Counted from the first letter of the stretch, positions 1-8,493 are shown. The stretch: DNA of 36,659 nucleotides from Alphaproteobacteria bacterium (GCA_017635595.1 JAGBLF010000025.1:1-36659), one strand, 5' to 3'. A program made the numbers and translations. Notes: a model not told the origin generated them from the sequence alone.

Positions 1-1
1 A

Positions 2-2155
2 AAAGAAGAACAGGAACGAGCTAATCGCATACGTATTTCACGTCCTGACTTAATGTATTCCCAAGAGGAACGTGCCGTTCATCAGTATTTGGGAACACCC
101 CTGCTTTTATCTGTTGAAGAACAGGCAGAACGCGATTTAGTTGCCCCGAAATATCGTCCGATTTCGCCGGATATACAACTCTTGCAGACTGTTAACCTCA
201 AACACAAAGATTTAAATCAGCTGATTGATCTTTTGGAACAAGGTGTTTATCATGAAGACACACCACGTTATGTAGCTGCTGCCGCGCACGCACAAATCGC
301 TAAATTTTTATGTTTACCGGATGCCAGCTACTCAAAAACACAAAGTGAACGTATTTTAAGCATAGAAGACGATTACTTAAAAAAAGCAATAGCATATGTT
401 CCTCACATTGAATATATATCCATTACCAATAATCAAATATTGAACAAACATCCTGAATTGGCAGACAGGGTTCTGGATATTTCCAAATCAATGTTGATTG
501 CTCAAGAGCACCAAAAATCGGCACAAACACTTAATACATCCGAAACAGAACGAATTGTCTACGATCATCGTTACGACGTCATCAGAACCGCTTTGCGCGA
601 TATTGAAAATATTCAGATGTTATACCCGAAAACAACACCTAAAGTAATCAACATATTAGCTGATATTGCCTCACAAACTAATGTTGCAACATATGCCAAT
701 GAGCATAGTGTCGATATTCTCAGTGAAATTTATGCCAAACGACCGGATACACTTCCGCTGATGACCGAAGCCATTAAACAAATCATGCTGACTCAGGATA
801 ATGAAAATTCTCTGCAACAATGCTACCATGCATTGGCTCGTTTCGGTCGTAATCACCCGGAGACCATTCCTGATGTATGCAATGTCTACAAAGAAGTTGC
901 CGAAGCCAAGAATACCGATTTTTATACCGGCAGACGCGATGCATTCATTGAATCTCTTGTTACCGGACATCCGGAACATTACGAAATATATTTGGATAAT
1001 TCCAAAGATAATCCGCCCAGCTTTAGCAGAATCGGCATCATAGCTGAATACCGACCTGATTTGACTGATCGTCTCGTTGATTTAACCTGCCGTTGTATTG
1101 AAGATGAAAAGTCAACAATATTCAATCCGTTAAGCGACGGTATGGAAGTTTTACGCAAATTTGTAGGTTCTGATATTAAATACGCCGATCGATATCTGGA
1201 CATTGTTGCCAAAGACTACTGGTACGGAAGTTCGGACAAAGATGAAGATATGATGATGGCTGTTGCCACAAAACGACCGGACTTAAATGAAAAAATTAAC
1301 AGCATAATTACGCAAAGAATCGAAAATATACAAAAAATGCATACGAATCCGGAAAAAGCTATTCCTGAGTTTTTAAACAAGCTCCATAACAGTCTTCAAA
1401 AATATATAAATAAAGATCCGAAATATAGTGCCAATGCTAAACTGACTAAGTCATTTTTAAATAATCTCCGAATGGATTGCAAAATCAAATCCATGCCTAA
1501 AATAGATAGAAAAATATATGATTTAGGCAGTGAATTTAAAATGGATAAACATGCTAAATACAGATCTGTCAATCCGGATAGACATTCTGCCTCCTCATCA
1601 CTGACTAAAAAACAACAATTTGATTTCTTGAAAATAGCACGTCGCTATATGCTCGCCGGAAAATATACCAGTAATCAAAAGAAAGACTTTGATGAAATTA
1701 AATTAGTTAATAACAATCATATTATCGGCAAACAGACTGTTGACGGTCAAGCTTTTTATTTTATAGTTCCTGTAAATCATAATGAAGTCGCAGATAGAAT
1801 GATATGTCTTAAAGTACAAAGTGAACACAATATAAAGGCTCAAAAAGATAAAGTGAATATACAGATTGATCAATTCGCAGATAATAAGATAATCCCGCAA
1901 ATCGCATACGAAGGTACTGCCAAACCGGGATTTAAGGCAACCGAAGAATTTGCGATAGCCGATTATTGTAAACGGTCGTTTATTACTCAATTAACACCAT
2001 CCGGTAGAAAATTATCCAAAATTAATGAATTTATTGAGAAATTCATTATGTCACCGTCTCAATATCAAGCTGAAAAAGCTAAGCAGCAAAGTAAGATACA
2101 GTCTGAAAGCAAATATCAAAAGAATACGCGTACTTCGGATAGTTATGACCGATAA
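2..2155 (+). CDS. Large helical-repeat protein, 5' end probably outside the window
   Basis: I do not recognise this protein. The frame is open from base 2, and the first ATG at 53 has no ribosome-binding site, so the true start is probably further left. Numbered from that ATG it has 700 residues. A degenerate motif of the form (H/R/Y)P-(E/D/K) followed by an amphipathic helix recurs near residues 133, 191, 230, 268, 306, 334 and 408, often about 38 residues apart. This suggests an alpha-helical solenoid. From about residue 430 the sequence changes to a basic linker and then a mixed domain (about 525-660), and it ends in a hydrophilic, Gln/Lys/Ser-rich tail. No membrane segment or signal peptide is visible in the part present. 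A strong hairpin follows 28 nt after the stop. The repeat reading is inference. Confidence 0.8.
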   Translation, partial: KEEQERANRIRISRPDLMYSQEERAVHQYLGTPLLLSVEEQAERDLVAPKYRPISPDIQLLQTVNLKHKDLNQLIDLLEQGVYHEDTPRYVAAAAHAQIAKFLCLPDASYSKTQSERILSIEDDYLKKAIAYVPHIEYISITNNQILNKHPELADRVLDISKSMLIAQEHQKSAQTLNTSETERIVYDHRYDVIRTALRDIENIQMLYPKTTPKVINILADIASQTNVATYANEHSVDILSEIYAKRPDTLPLMTEAIKQIMLTQDNENSLQQCYHALARFGRNHPETIPDVCNVYKEVAEAKNTDFYTGRRDAFIESLVTGHPEHYEIYLDNSKDNPPSFSRIGIIAEYRPDLTDRLVDLTCRCIEDEKSTIFNPLSDGMEVLRKFVGSDIKYADRYLDIVAKDYWYGSSDKDEDMMMAVATKRPDLNEKINSIITQRIENIQKMHTNPEKAIPEFLNKLHNSLQKYINKDPKYSANAKLTKSFLNNLRMDCKIKSMPKIDRKIYDLGSEFKMDKHAKYRSVNPDRHSASSSLTKKQQFDFLKIARRYMLAGKYTSNQKKDFDEIKLVNNNHIIGKQTVDGQAFYFIVPVNHNEVADRMICLKVQSEHNIKAQKDKVNIQIDQFADNKIIPQIAYEGTAKPGFKATEEFAIADYCKRSFITQLTPSGRKLSKINEFIEKFIMSPSQYQAEKAKQQSKIQSESKYQKNTRTSDSYDR

Positions 2156-2182
2156 TAATCAGATTGATTGTTAAATCATAAA

Positions 2183-2217
2183 AAAACAGCTTCTACCATC
2201 CCGGTAGAAGCTGTTTT
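2183..2217. terminator. Perfect 15-bp hairpin, bidirectional terminator
   Basis: A perfect 15-bp stem (2183-2197 with 2203-2217) closes a 5-nt loop. The stem starts with AAAA and ends with TTTT, so it can act on both strands. It lies between the convergent genes ending at 2155 (+) and 2230 (-). Confidence 0.85.
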
Positions 2218-2229
2218 CGGCTTTGCGGA

Positions 2230-2595
2230 TTACTCCACAAAACCCGGCACGGATAGAATTATCTTTCCGTCCTCCGACCTTTTACAGTCGGGATGACCTG
2301 TTGCGGGTGCGACACAATCTGTGCGCCCCTGAGCCTTAGCCGCACTCAAGACAAGTGCAGAAACGATGTATTTCACACCGTCTTCAGGTTCCGGGAGATT
2401 GATAATTTCTCCGAACTCCTGACGGCAAATACCGTTAGAGTCAAACTCTGAAAAGCGGGCCTCAACGCGGGCAGCCTCTTTCGGGTTTGAGACAATAGCC
2501 GGGATTACCCTGCCGTCGTTAAAATTTATGGCATGCGGCGTGAGATTAATGAACTTCACGGTTGCCACATTGTTGCTCTTCTTCGTATACTCCAT
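2230..2595 (-). CDS. Small conserved phage-type hypothetical protein
   Basis: About 121 residues from the ATG at 2595. A TTG at 2625 would add ten residues (MPSSKSPVND) that do not look conserved. The body carries FINLTPHAINF near the N-terminus and SALVLSAAKAQGRTD followed by VAPATGHP near the C-terminus. From memory, this pattern is typical of a small family of unknown function found in phages and mobile islands; I cannot check this here. No clear Shine-Dalgarno sequence precedes either start. It stands alone on the minus strand next to a gene-poor stretch, which fits a relic of a mobile element. No catalytic motif or membrane segment is visible. Confidence 0.7.
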   Translation of the reverse strand: MEYTKKSNNVATVKFINLTPHAINFNDGRVIPAIVSNPKEAARVEARFSEFDSNGICRQEFGEIINLPEPEDGVKYIVSALVLSAAKAQGRTDCVAPATGHPDCKRSEDGKIILSVPGFVE

Positions 2596-3152
2596 ATCGT
2601 TGACAGGCGATTTGGAACTTGGCAAAAAACTTCTTTTCTTTGAGTTTTATCTTCGGGTTTTTAACAGTGATTGAAAAGTCAACACAATTCTATCGAACCA
2701 TGCGGGGATTTAATATTCGCAACATATCCCTTTATTTCAATATATCTCAACCTTCAGCTCAAATATCTTCAGTCTTATACCAAGGTGTTTGCTTTCACTT
2801 ACGTCAATTTGCTTATAAAAGACATAAACTACGGCAAACAAAACTTTTTTACCCCTCTGACAATCACACTGCAAAAGCATGAACTTATCGCTAAGCATAG
2901 GGGGACAATCCTTGTTTTAATGGAAATTAAATGTGCAGTTTGTCAGGCTACACACAAAGACGTTGTCCCCGAAGGGTATATATTAAGAGCCTCAGAATGT
3001 AATAAATTTTTAAATTCTTAAGGCACAATAATTCGAAACAACACAGTCAGTGTATCACATTTTTCAGCCGTTGTAAAGTCATAAAATTTTCATAAATCTG
3101 CCTTGCAAATATTTTCAGCCGAAAGCGCTATGTGCATATATCCGATATGTAT
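2596..3152. other. Gene-poor stretch with at most one tiny ORF
   Basis: No convincing gene lies here. Open frames on the plus strand from 2619 and 2671 have no ribosome-binding site and low-complexity, Tyr/Asn/Ile-rich translations. A 33-codon frame at 2920-3021 (MEIKCAVCQATHK...) has a CxxC pair and could be the debris of a zinc-ribbon protein, but it lacks a Shine-Dalgarno sequence. An 8-bp inverted repeat, GGGGACAA at 2901-2908 with TTGTCCCC at 2963-2970, flanks the start of that frame. I read the stretch as decayed accessory DNA. Confidence 0.4.
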
Positions 3153-3181
3153 TTGACATTTATCCGGTTATCTAATATAGC
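3153..3181 (+). promoter_or_regulatory. Sigma-70-type promoter of the phosphoethanolamine transferase operon
   Basis: TTGACA at 3153-3158 is followed after 17 bp by TATAGC at 3176-3181. The Shine-Dalgarno AAAGGA at 3202-3207 and the start at 3215 follow. The -35 is consensus; the -10 is a partial match. Confidence 0.6.
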
Positions 3182-3214
3182 AAAATAAATGTATGTTTAT
3201 CAAAGGACTTTTTT

Positions 3215-5017
3215 ATGACCAAACACAAAACACTATCTCTATTTTCGGCTCATTTTTTAGGCTTTTATCTGTTACTTATCGGACTGCGTTTATTCACAAC
3301 CGCTGCAACGATTAATATTTTGTTGCACCAAGGCTATCAAATAACTTTCTCGCTTATTTTTGCACTGATTTGTACTCTATACAATTTTCGGCTTAAAAAT
3401 ATACTGATGTACGGTGCTGTTATATTACTGTGGTTTTCGGCCGCCTTTTGCAAAAGAAATGCCGGTATGGTATTGAGTGAGCATGAGATAATTCAAACCG
3501 TCGGAACCGGCATTATCGTATACAGTTTTTGCGCGATTTTGGTCTATGCCTTGTCTTATATCCGTAGCAATTGGCTGCGCATATGTCTTAAATTTATTGT
3601 TTTGGTATTTTTTGCCGCCTGCATGTTACCGCCGCTACTGGTAATCGGTTACCACATTGTCAGCGACGGACATCTGCTTTCAGCCAGTATTTTACTGACA
3701 TTATTCCAAACCAACTATGAAGAAGTCAAATCATATTTGATAGAACAAGATATTGTTTTGTGGTCAATTTCGAGTGCGGGCATCATTATCATTATCGGAC
3801 TGATGGCTTATTGCCTCGGCTCACTGAAATATAACGAAAAACATAATAAAATATTTGCCTTAACATTAGCCTTCGGTGCTTATCTGTTTTTCGGTATGCT
3901 TCCTAAGTTTACTTCAAGCTTTGTTTTAGGCATGGTAATCAATGTTCAAAAAACATTGCAGGTTTATAAAGAATATAACGAAGGTGCGGCTGAGCGTCAG
4001 GCACGCCTGCAAGAATTAAAAAAGGTATTATCGACAAGTGAAACGGCAGGACTGCATATTCTGGTTATGGGAGAATCTTCTTCCCGTGATCATATGGGGG
4101 TTTACGGTTATAAGCGCGCCAACACACCATGGATGAGTTCTATTCTGGCCGATAATCCGAATGCTTTTCTTTATACCAATGTTTATTCGACCAATGTGCA
4201 AACGGTTGAATCCATCAAATATGTTTTAACCGAGCTAAATCAATACGAAGAAAAATCATTGTTGGATGCACACTCGATTACCGAAATTGCATCGGCCGCC
4301 GGTTATGATACTTATTGGATATCCAACCAAAAACGATTTAATACCGCAGATACACCTATTACAGCTATTGCCAATTCGGCAAATCATCGTGTATATATCA
4401 ATGAATATGTCGGCCATAAATCGATGACAACTTATTATGATGAAAAATTAAGCGAAAATTTTCCGGAATTGCCGACGGGTCAGAAAACATTTATTATTTT
4501 CCATTTAATGGGATGTCATGCCGTTTATACCGACAGATACCCGTCTTCATTTGAAAAATTTTCTGACGGTGATAACAGCCGCGTTAATCATTATGATAAT
4601 TGCATTATGTATAATGACCATGTTTTGTCGCTTTTATATGATACAGTATCTCAACATCCTGATTTTATGTCCTTTACTTATTTATCCGACCACGGCGAAG
4701 ATCCGGATAAAGGTATAACTCACGAAATCAGTAAATTTACCTGGCACATGGCACATATTCCGTTGTTTACAGTTTTTTCCGAAACGTTTGCCCGGTTACA
4801 TCCGGACATTATCGCAACCTTAAACGAACATAAAAATTCGTATTGGACCAGCGATCTGTTATATAATACGCTGATTACATTTATGGGCATTAAAAATTCG
4901 CCTGACGAACGTCCGGATTTTGATATTGCTTTGCCTGCATATAATATGACACGGGATAATCTGACTATTATCGAAGGAACTCGCTTTATTAAAGATGACG
5001 ATACCATCACAGAATAA
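3215..5017 (+). CDS. Inner-membrane phosphoethanolamine transferase-like protein (sulfatase fold)
   Basis: A 600-residue protein with about five hydrophobic segments in the first 240 residues and a periplasmic sulfatase-fold domain after about residue 280. The segment MGESSSRDHMGVYGY near 285-300 matches the nucleophile region of the EptA/CptA/OpgE family; Ser288, after Gly-Glu, is the likely phospho-acceptor and zinc ligand. LSDHGED at 490-496 supplies the Asp492/His493 metal ligands, and FHLMGCH near 430 is the usual HxxGxH-like region. Family members move phosphoethanolamine from phosphatidylethanolamine to lipid A, LPS core or periplasmic glucans. The substrate here cannot be read from sequence. 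Start is supported by AAAGGA seven bases upstream. Only 11 nt separate it from the PHP gene downstream, so the two are probably cotranscribed. Confidence 0.88.
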   Translation: MTKHKTLSLFSAHFLGFYLLLIGLRLFTTAATINILLHQGYQITFSLIFALICTLYNFRLKNILMYGAVILLWFSAAFCKRNAGMVLSEHEIIQTVGTGIIVYSFCAILVYALSYIRSNWLRICLKFIVLVFFAACMLPPLLVIGYHIVSDGHLLSASILLTLFQTNYEEVKSYLIEQDIVLWSISSAGIIIIIGLMAYCLGSLKYNEKHNKIFALTLAFGAYLFFGMLPKFTSSFVLGMVINVQKTLQVYKEYNEGAAERQARLQELKKVLSTSETAGLHILVMGESSSRDHMGVYGYKRANTPWMSSILADNPNAFLYTNVYSTNVQTVESIKYVLTELNQYEEKSLLDAHSITEIASAAGYDTYWISNQKRFNTADTPITAIANSANHRVYINEYVGHKSMTTYYDEKLSENFPELPTGQKTFIIFHLMGCHAVYTDRYPSSFEKFSDGDNSRVNHYDNCIMYNDHVLSLLYDTVSQHPDFMSFTYLSDHGEDPDKGITHEISKFTWHMAHIPLFTVFSETFARLHPDIIATLNEHKNSYWTSDLLYNTLITFMGIKNSPDERPDFDIALPAYNMTRDNLTIIEGTRFIKDDDTITE

Positions 5018-5028
5018 CGGGGAAAAAT

Positions 5029-5877
5029 ATGATCGATTTACATTCACACTCTACTTTTTCAGACGGATCAAATACACCGGCAGAATTGGTTGAAATGGCA
5101 CATAATATCGGCCTGACGGCTCTGGCTTTAACCGACCACGATTCCGTCAACGGTTGCAAAGAATTTCAACAAGCTGCTCAAAAATATCCGGATTTACTGG
5201 CGATTAACGGCTGTGAGCTGAACACTAATTATCAGGCAGATATGGAAATCATCGCTCTTAACATCACTGATTTTGCGCCGTATCATACACATCAAACCGT
5301 CTTAATGAAATATCGCGAAGAAGCCAATATTATGCGTTTGGAAAAATTGCAAAAACTCGGCTATAAAATAGAATGGGAAAATGTTGTTTTTGATGAACAC
5401 GGCAATAAACGTAATGTCATCGTAAAACCGCATATTGTCAACTATTTATACGCCACCGGACAAATACCGGAAAAAGAAATGGCCTATAAAGAATTATTGG
5501 GGCGCGGATGTCCGGCTTACGTTGAGGCAAAATCCCCTTCCGTTGAAGAAACCATAGATTTTATCCGTCAAACCGGCGCGGTTTCTGTTTTAGCGCATCC
5601 ATGCCTTGTAAAATTAAACGACCACGATTTGTATAATGAAATAGCCCGCCTTAAAAAGGTCGGCTTGCAAGGAATGGAAGTTCAACATTCGGATATGAGT
5701 GCCGATGATATGAAAAAATACCAATCCTGGGCCGATGAATTGGGGTTATTAAAAAGCGGCGGTTCGGATTTTCACGGCCAAAGTGCCCATTACGGCATAG
5801 CACTCGGTATCGGTAAAGGTCAGCTCAATATTCCGCATGAATACATCGAGAAAATCATCGCCGCCTCGGGAAAATAA
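5029..5877 (+). CDS. PHP-domain metal-dependent phosphoesterase (RnaAM/YciV/TrpH-like)
   Basis: A 282-residue protein, the usual size for stand-alone PHP phosphoesterases. Metal-binding motifs are in order: HSHS at residues 5-8 after MIDL, TDHDS near 36-40, a Glu in NGCEL near 62, PHIVNY near 143, LAHPC near 194 and SDFHG near 247. Characterised relatives hydrolyse 3',5'-bisphosphonucleotides or trim RNA 5' ends. I infer a similar cytoplasmic nucleotide or RNA phosphatase role but cannot choose between them. Start is backed by GGGGAA just upstream, and it follows the previous stop by 11 nt. The first of the five related hairpin terminators lies 34 nt after the stop. Confidence 0.88.
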   Translation: MIDLHSHSTFSDGSNTPAELVEMAHNIGLTALALTDHDSVNGCKEFQQAAQKYPDLLAINGCELNTNYQADMEIIALNITDFAPYHTHQTVLMKYREEANIMRLEKLQKLGYKIEWENVVFDEHGNKRNVIVKPHIVNYLYATGQIPEKEMAYKELLGRGCPAYVEAKSPSVEETIDFIRQTGAVSVLAHPCLVKLNDHDLYNEIARLKKVGLQGMEVQHSDMSADDMKKYQSWADELGLLKSGGSDFHGQSAHYGIALGIGKGQLNIPHEYIEKIIAASGK

Positions 5878-5910
5878 TTTATGCCCGGAACATCCGATAT
5901 AAATAAAGCA

Positions 5911-5950
5911 AAATGTCTCTCGCCGCTGAAGTGCCGCGAGGGATTTTTTT
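5911..5950 (+). terminator. Hairpin terminator, family copy A
   Basis: TCTCTCGC (5916-5923) pairs with GCGAGGGA (5936-5943) with one G-U pair around a 12-nt loop, followed by a run of seven T. It is one of five related hairpins in this window (others near 6732, 8427, 33943 and 35428). Confidence 0.8.
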
Positions 5951-5952
5951 GT

Positions 5953-6008
5953 TTGACTTTAACATACTTCATATGTAACATGTGCAACAGAAAATTTATA
6001 ATTATAAC
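5953..6008 (+). promoter_or_regulatory. Promoter plus A/T-rich leader block, module P1
   Basis: TTGACT (5953-5958) and TAACAT (5976-5981) are 17 bp apart. Transcription would start near the TGTGCAACA that follows. The leader contains the 16-nt block AATTTATAATTATAAC (5993-6008), which is identical at 34024-34039 in front of another small membrane protein. No Shine-Dalgarno sequence follows. Confidence 0.6.
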
Positions 6009-6035
6009 GTTGTATCATTAAAACCATTATTACTT

Positions 6036-6257
6036 ATGAAAGAAATGTTATTGCTTATTGCTGTTGTCGTTTTGACAGGACTGATAATGTATTTAATCAA
6101 AAAGTTGGTTGAAACGATTATCAATTTGATTACGCTGTATAAAGCACGAAAAGATCCGAATCATCCGGCACGCATTTCCTCAAGCGGGATTGTTCTGAAC
6201 AAGAAAACCAAAAAACTTGAAGCTTGCGGTGACAAAATCATTTTACCTTTTGATTAG
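6036..6257 (+). CDS. Small single-pass membrane protein, unknown function
   Basis: 73 residues from the ATG at 6036. The frame can be opened at a GTG at 5982, but that codon overlaps the predicted transcription start; comparison with the sister leaders at 8578 and 34072 places the start at the ATG after ATTACTT. A hydrophobic helix (about residues 4-21) is followed by a second hydrophobic stretch (about 23-34) and a basic, probably cytoplasmic tail (KARKDPNHPARISSSG...). No known family recognised. There is no Shine-Dalgarno sequence. It is followed after 88 nt by another small membrane protein. Confidence 0.7.
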   Translation: MKEMLLLIAVVVLTGLIMYLIKKLVETIINLITLYKARKDPNHPARISSSGIVLNKKTKKLEACGDKIILPFD

Positions 6258-6345
6258 AAAAATCAATTGAAGTTCTAATTTTCTTGTATCGTTATAAAAC
6301 GAAAATATCGTACATTTATTGATTAACACTTAAAATCAACGGATT

Positions 6346-6717
6346 ATGGAAACAGAAGTACTGGCAAAGGATGTTCTACCCTATATTCAAGTGTGGACAT
6401 TGGCGATTATTTTTGTATTATTGATACTGACGTATCATCTCTGGCATTTCGGCAAAAAATATCCCGAAATATTCCAAGAAGACACATCGGCTGAAGATCA
6501 AAAAATTCGGTTGAGAAAAGCTGAATTGCGCCGTCGATACAATAACAAATCGATGCTGTCAATATCGGTTATTTTTATATGGATGATTGGTATGGTCGGT
6601 ATTTGTTTCGGTTTTGAAAGTTCTGCACTGACCGCTCAAGGATGGGGTATATTGGCACTTGCCGTATATGCCGTTTTATGGGTTCTGTCAATGTTGCAGC
6701 GCAAACCAAAAAAATAA
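6346..6717 (+). CDS. Small membrane protein, unknown function
   Basis: 123 residues with three predicted transmembrane helices (about 14-34, 72-90 and 98-116). A charged loop between the first and second (residues about 42-68) is rich in Lys, Arg and Glu. I do not recognise the family. The start ATG follows ATCAACGGATT with no Shine-Dalgarno sequence, like its neighbours. The 88 nt upstream show no clear consensus promoter, so it may be read through from 6036. It ends 15 nt before hairpin terminator copy B. Confidence 0.75.
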   Translation: METEVLAKDVLPYIQVWTLAIIFVLLILTYHLWHFGKKYPEIFQEDTSAEDQKIRLRKAELRRRYNNKSMLSISVIFIWMIGMVGICFGFESSALTAQGWGILALAVYAVLWVLSMLQRKPKK

Positions 6718-6731
6718 ATTCATTCTTCATC

Positions 6732-6770
6732 AAAGTTCCCTCGCCACTTAACCGCCGCGAGGGATTTTTT
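6732..6770. terminator. Hairpin terminator, family copy B
   Basis: TTCCCTCGC (about 6736-6744) pairs with GCGAGGGA (6757-6764), followed by six T. It sits between convergent genes ending at 6717 (+) and 6788 (-) and closely resembles the copies at 5911, 8427, 33943 and 35428. Confidence 0.8.
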
Positions 6771-6787
6771 AAATGAAATTTACCGAA

Positions 6788-7792
6788 TTATAAAAACACC
6801 TCATAGTCATAATGGTTTAATATGGCATTTTTGAAAAACAGTACGTCATCTTCGCTAATCGGGCGGAAATGATTGGCATCAACACCGACATTTAAGCCGT
6901 TGGTACTTACCTTTCTTAAGCCGTGGATATGTCCGAACAAGTTGAACATATCCTTTTTGCACTCGCTCGGCTTATGGGTTAAATATACCGGTTCGCCGTT
7001 TTTCAAAGTCAAGGTATTGTGCGGCAAAACGTCGGCAAAGCACTTTTTCAGTTGTTGCTCTAAATCGGCATTTTCTTTTATGGCATCGGTTTCATAATTG
7101 CCCAAAATCAAGTGTATCTTGCCGTGCAAATACGGACGGATATTCAAGTCGCCGAAGTCGCCCAAATGATACACCAAATCATCGGAAGCCACCTCATTAT
7201 TCCAATTCAAGATAAGTGCGGTGTCCATTTCTTTAACCGAAATAAAAGGACGGCGCGAAAGTGTCATGGCGCGCGAACTTCCGAAATGCGTATCGGAAGT
7301 AAAAAAAACCCGCCCGCCGCTATTTAATAACGAGCGGACTTTATTAAGCGTTTCGGCATAAGTTGAATAAACCGGCACATTTTCCGTCTGTAGCCGCTTA
7401 ACAATATAACTCTTGCCGAAAAAGGCATCATCAATTCCGATAACCACTTGTTTGCGCGTATGATTATAATGGGTTTTGGCCATCCATTCCGCTAATTCAA
7501 AGCGTGAAGTTTGGGCATAATCACGACCGGCAACATCAGCAACTTTCGGCGGAATCCAAAACATAATCACATCGGCAGATGCTAAAAAACGGCTTTCCCA
7601 ATCAACCTGCATATCCAAATTAAAATTCTGCACGTTTTCGCGACGCGGATTAGCAACATATACATCCAAATCTGCCAAATCTTTAACGGCTTGACTTTGC
7701 CAATCGGGCGCACCTTTAATCGGACCTGCCAAAAACACGATTTTTTTGTTTGCATAATCCCTTTCGGGCGATACCGGTGTTATCAGTTCCAT
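6788..7792 (-). CDS. Fusion: nucleoside 2-deoxyribosyltransferase-like domain + calcineurin-like metallophosphoesterase
   Basis: 334 residues from the ATG at 7792, chosen because AAAGGA lies 6 nt upstream; a TTG at 7807 would place that signal inside the gene. Residues about 17-155 resemble the nucleoside 2-deoxyribosyltransferase-like family: VFLAGPIKG near 19-27, ANPRRE, and DVIMFWIPP followed by a conserved SRFELAEW helix. Residues about 163-330 form a metallophosphoesterase of the phage/YfcE-like small type with D167xH169 (SDTHFG), HLGDFGD, GNYE at 231-234, LTHKPS and GHIHG (His288, His290). The canonical GNH(D/E) motif has Tyr233 in place of the catalytic His. Such pairings suggest nucleotide salvage or removal of odd nucleotides; this is inference. 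It stands alone on the minus strand. Confidence 0.85.
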   Translation of the reverse strand: MELITPVSPERDYANKKIVFLAGPIKGAPDWQSQAVKDLADLDVYVANPRRENVQNFNLDMQVDWESRFLASADVIMFWIPPKVADVAGRDYAQTSRFELAEWMAKTHYNHTRKQVVIGIDDAFFGKSYIVKRLQTENVPVYSTYAETLNKVRSLLNSGGRVFFTSDTHFGSSRAMTLSRRPFISVKEMDTALILNWNNEVASDDLVYHLGDFGDLNIRPYLHGKIHLILGNYETDAIKENADLEQQLKKCFADVLPHNTLTLKNGEPVYLTHKPSECKKDMFNLFGHIHGLRKVSTNGLNVGVDANHFRPISEDDVLFFKNAILNHYDYEVFL

Positions 7793-7958
7793 AGTACATC
7801 CTTTCAACGTTTTTCTTCATGATAAGCTTTTATTTATTTAAATAAATTTAAAATTTGAAAATTGCCTGACGTGTCAGCCCGGCAGTTATACACGCGATCA
7901 GGCTTATTTTTACACGGACTTTATCGCAGGTACAGAGTGGATTTTGACGATTTTATGA

Positions 7959-7987
7959 TTGACATAATCGGCTGAAGATGATATTTT
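7959..7987 (+). promoter_or_regulatory. Promoter of the 8065 gene
   Basis: TTGACA (7959-7964), 17 bp, then TATTTT (7982-7987). The remaining 77 nt of leader hold a TGAGG/CCTCA hairpin (8023-8027 with 8044-8048). A CCGGTCA direct repeat occurs at 8031-8037 in the loop and at 8059-8065 over the start codon. Confidence 0.6.
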
Positions 7988-8064
7988 TACCATACAAAAT
8001 CATTATATTGTATTTATTAACCTGAGGATACCGGTCAAATAAGCCTCATAAAAAAATTCCGGTC

Positions 8065-8394
8065 ATGCTTATGGAAAAAATTAATGTTACCCTCTGCGGA
8101 ATTGCAATCACCGATACCAAAGATATCGGTACAAATCTGTCAAGATTTGAGCTACTTGTGCTCAGTGCTGTTGTACATGGTTGCAACGATGTCCGAAAGA
8201 CACTTCCGAAGCCCGTACGGATTTCGATTGATGTCATCGGCCAGGCAAAAATGCCGCAAAACCTGCCGACCCCAGGTACCGAAGTAGAAGTTCGTATTGT
8301 TGGAGAGCCTTACAATTTCAAGGCAGAAGTTGTTTCGGTAACCAAGCAATCACGGAGCTCTATTAAAAGCCTGATACAGTCATTACAAGCTTAG
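8065..8394 (+). CDS. Small hypothetical protein
   Basis: 109 residues from the ATG at 8065; the ATG at 8071 is an equally possible start. There is no Shine-Dalgarno sequence directly upstream, although TGAGGA occurs 37 nt away inside a possible hairpin. The sequence is soluble and mixed alpha/beta (ELLVLSAVVHGCNDVRK, then IVGEPYNFKAEVVSVTKQ). I recognise no family and see no catalytic motif. It has its own promoter at 7959 and the longest-stemmed hairpin of the five-member family at 8427-8474, so it appears to be a one-gene unit. Confidence 0.7.
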   Translation: MLMEKINVTLCGIAITDTKDIGTNLSRFELLVLSAVVHGCNDVRKTLPKPVRISIDVIGQAKMPQNLPTPGTEVEVRIVGEPYNFKAEVVSVTKQSRSSIKSLIQSLQA

Positions 8395-8426
8395 TCTGCC
8401 GGCAGACATAATCGAAATTCATTAAT

Positions 8427-8474
8427 TAAACACAAATCCCTCGCCGCTTCACCGCCGCGAGGGATTTGTGTTTA
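8427..8474. terminator. 18-bp hairpin terminator, family copy C
   Basis: A perfect 18-bp stem (8427-8444 with 8457-8474) encloses the 12-nt loop CGCTTCACCGCC. It shares the CCCTCGC/GCGAGGG core with the other four copies but lacks a long T run, so it may act as a processing or RNA-stability structure as well as a terminator. Confidence 0.75.
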
Positions 8475-8493
8475 TAGCACTAAAAAACAAAAC

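Noticed and set aside
2671..3021. 116-codon plus-strand frame in the gene-poor stretch
   Set aside because: No ribosome-binding site and unlike a natural protein; only its last 33 codons look faintly protein-like.
5953..6008. TATAAT in the leader block AATTTATAATTATAAC taken as the -10
   Set aside because: The TTGAC box is about 38 bp upstream of it; a -10 at proper 17-bp spacing exists in each module, so the block is better read as leader.
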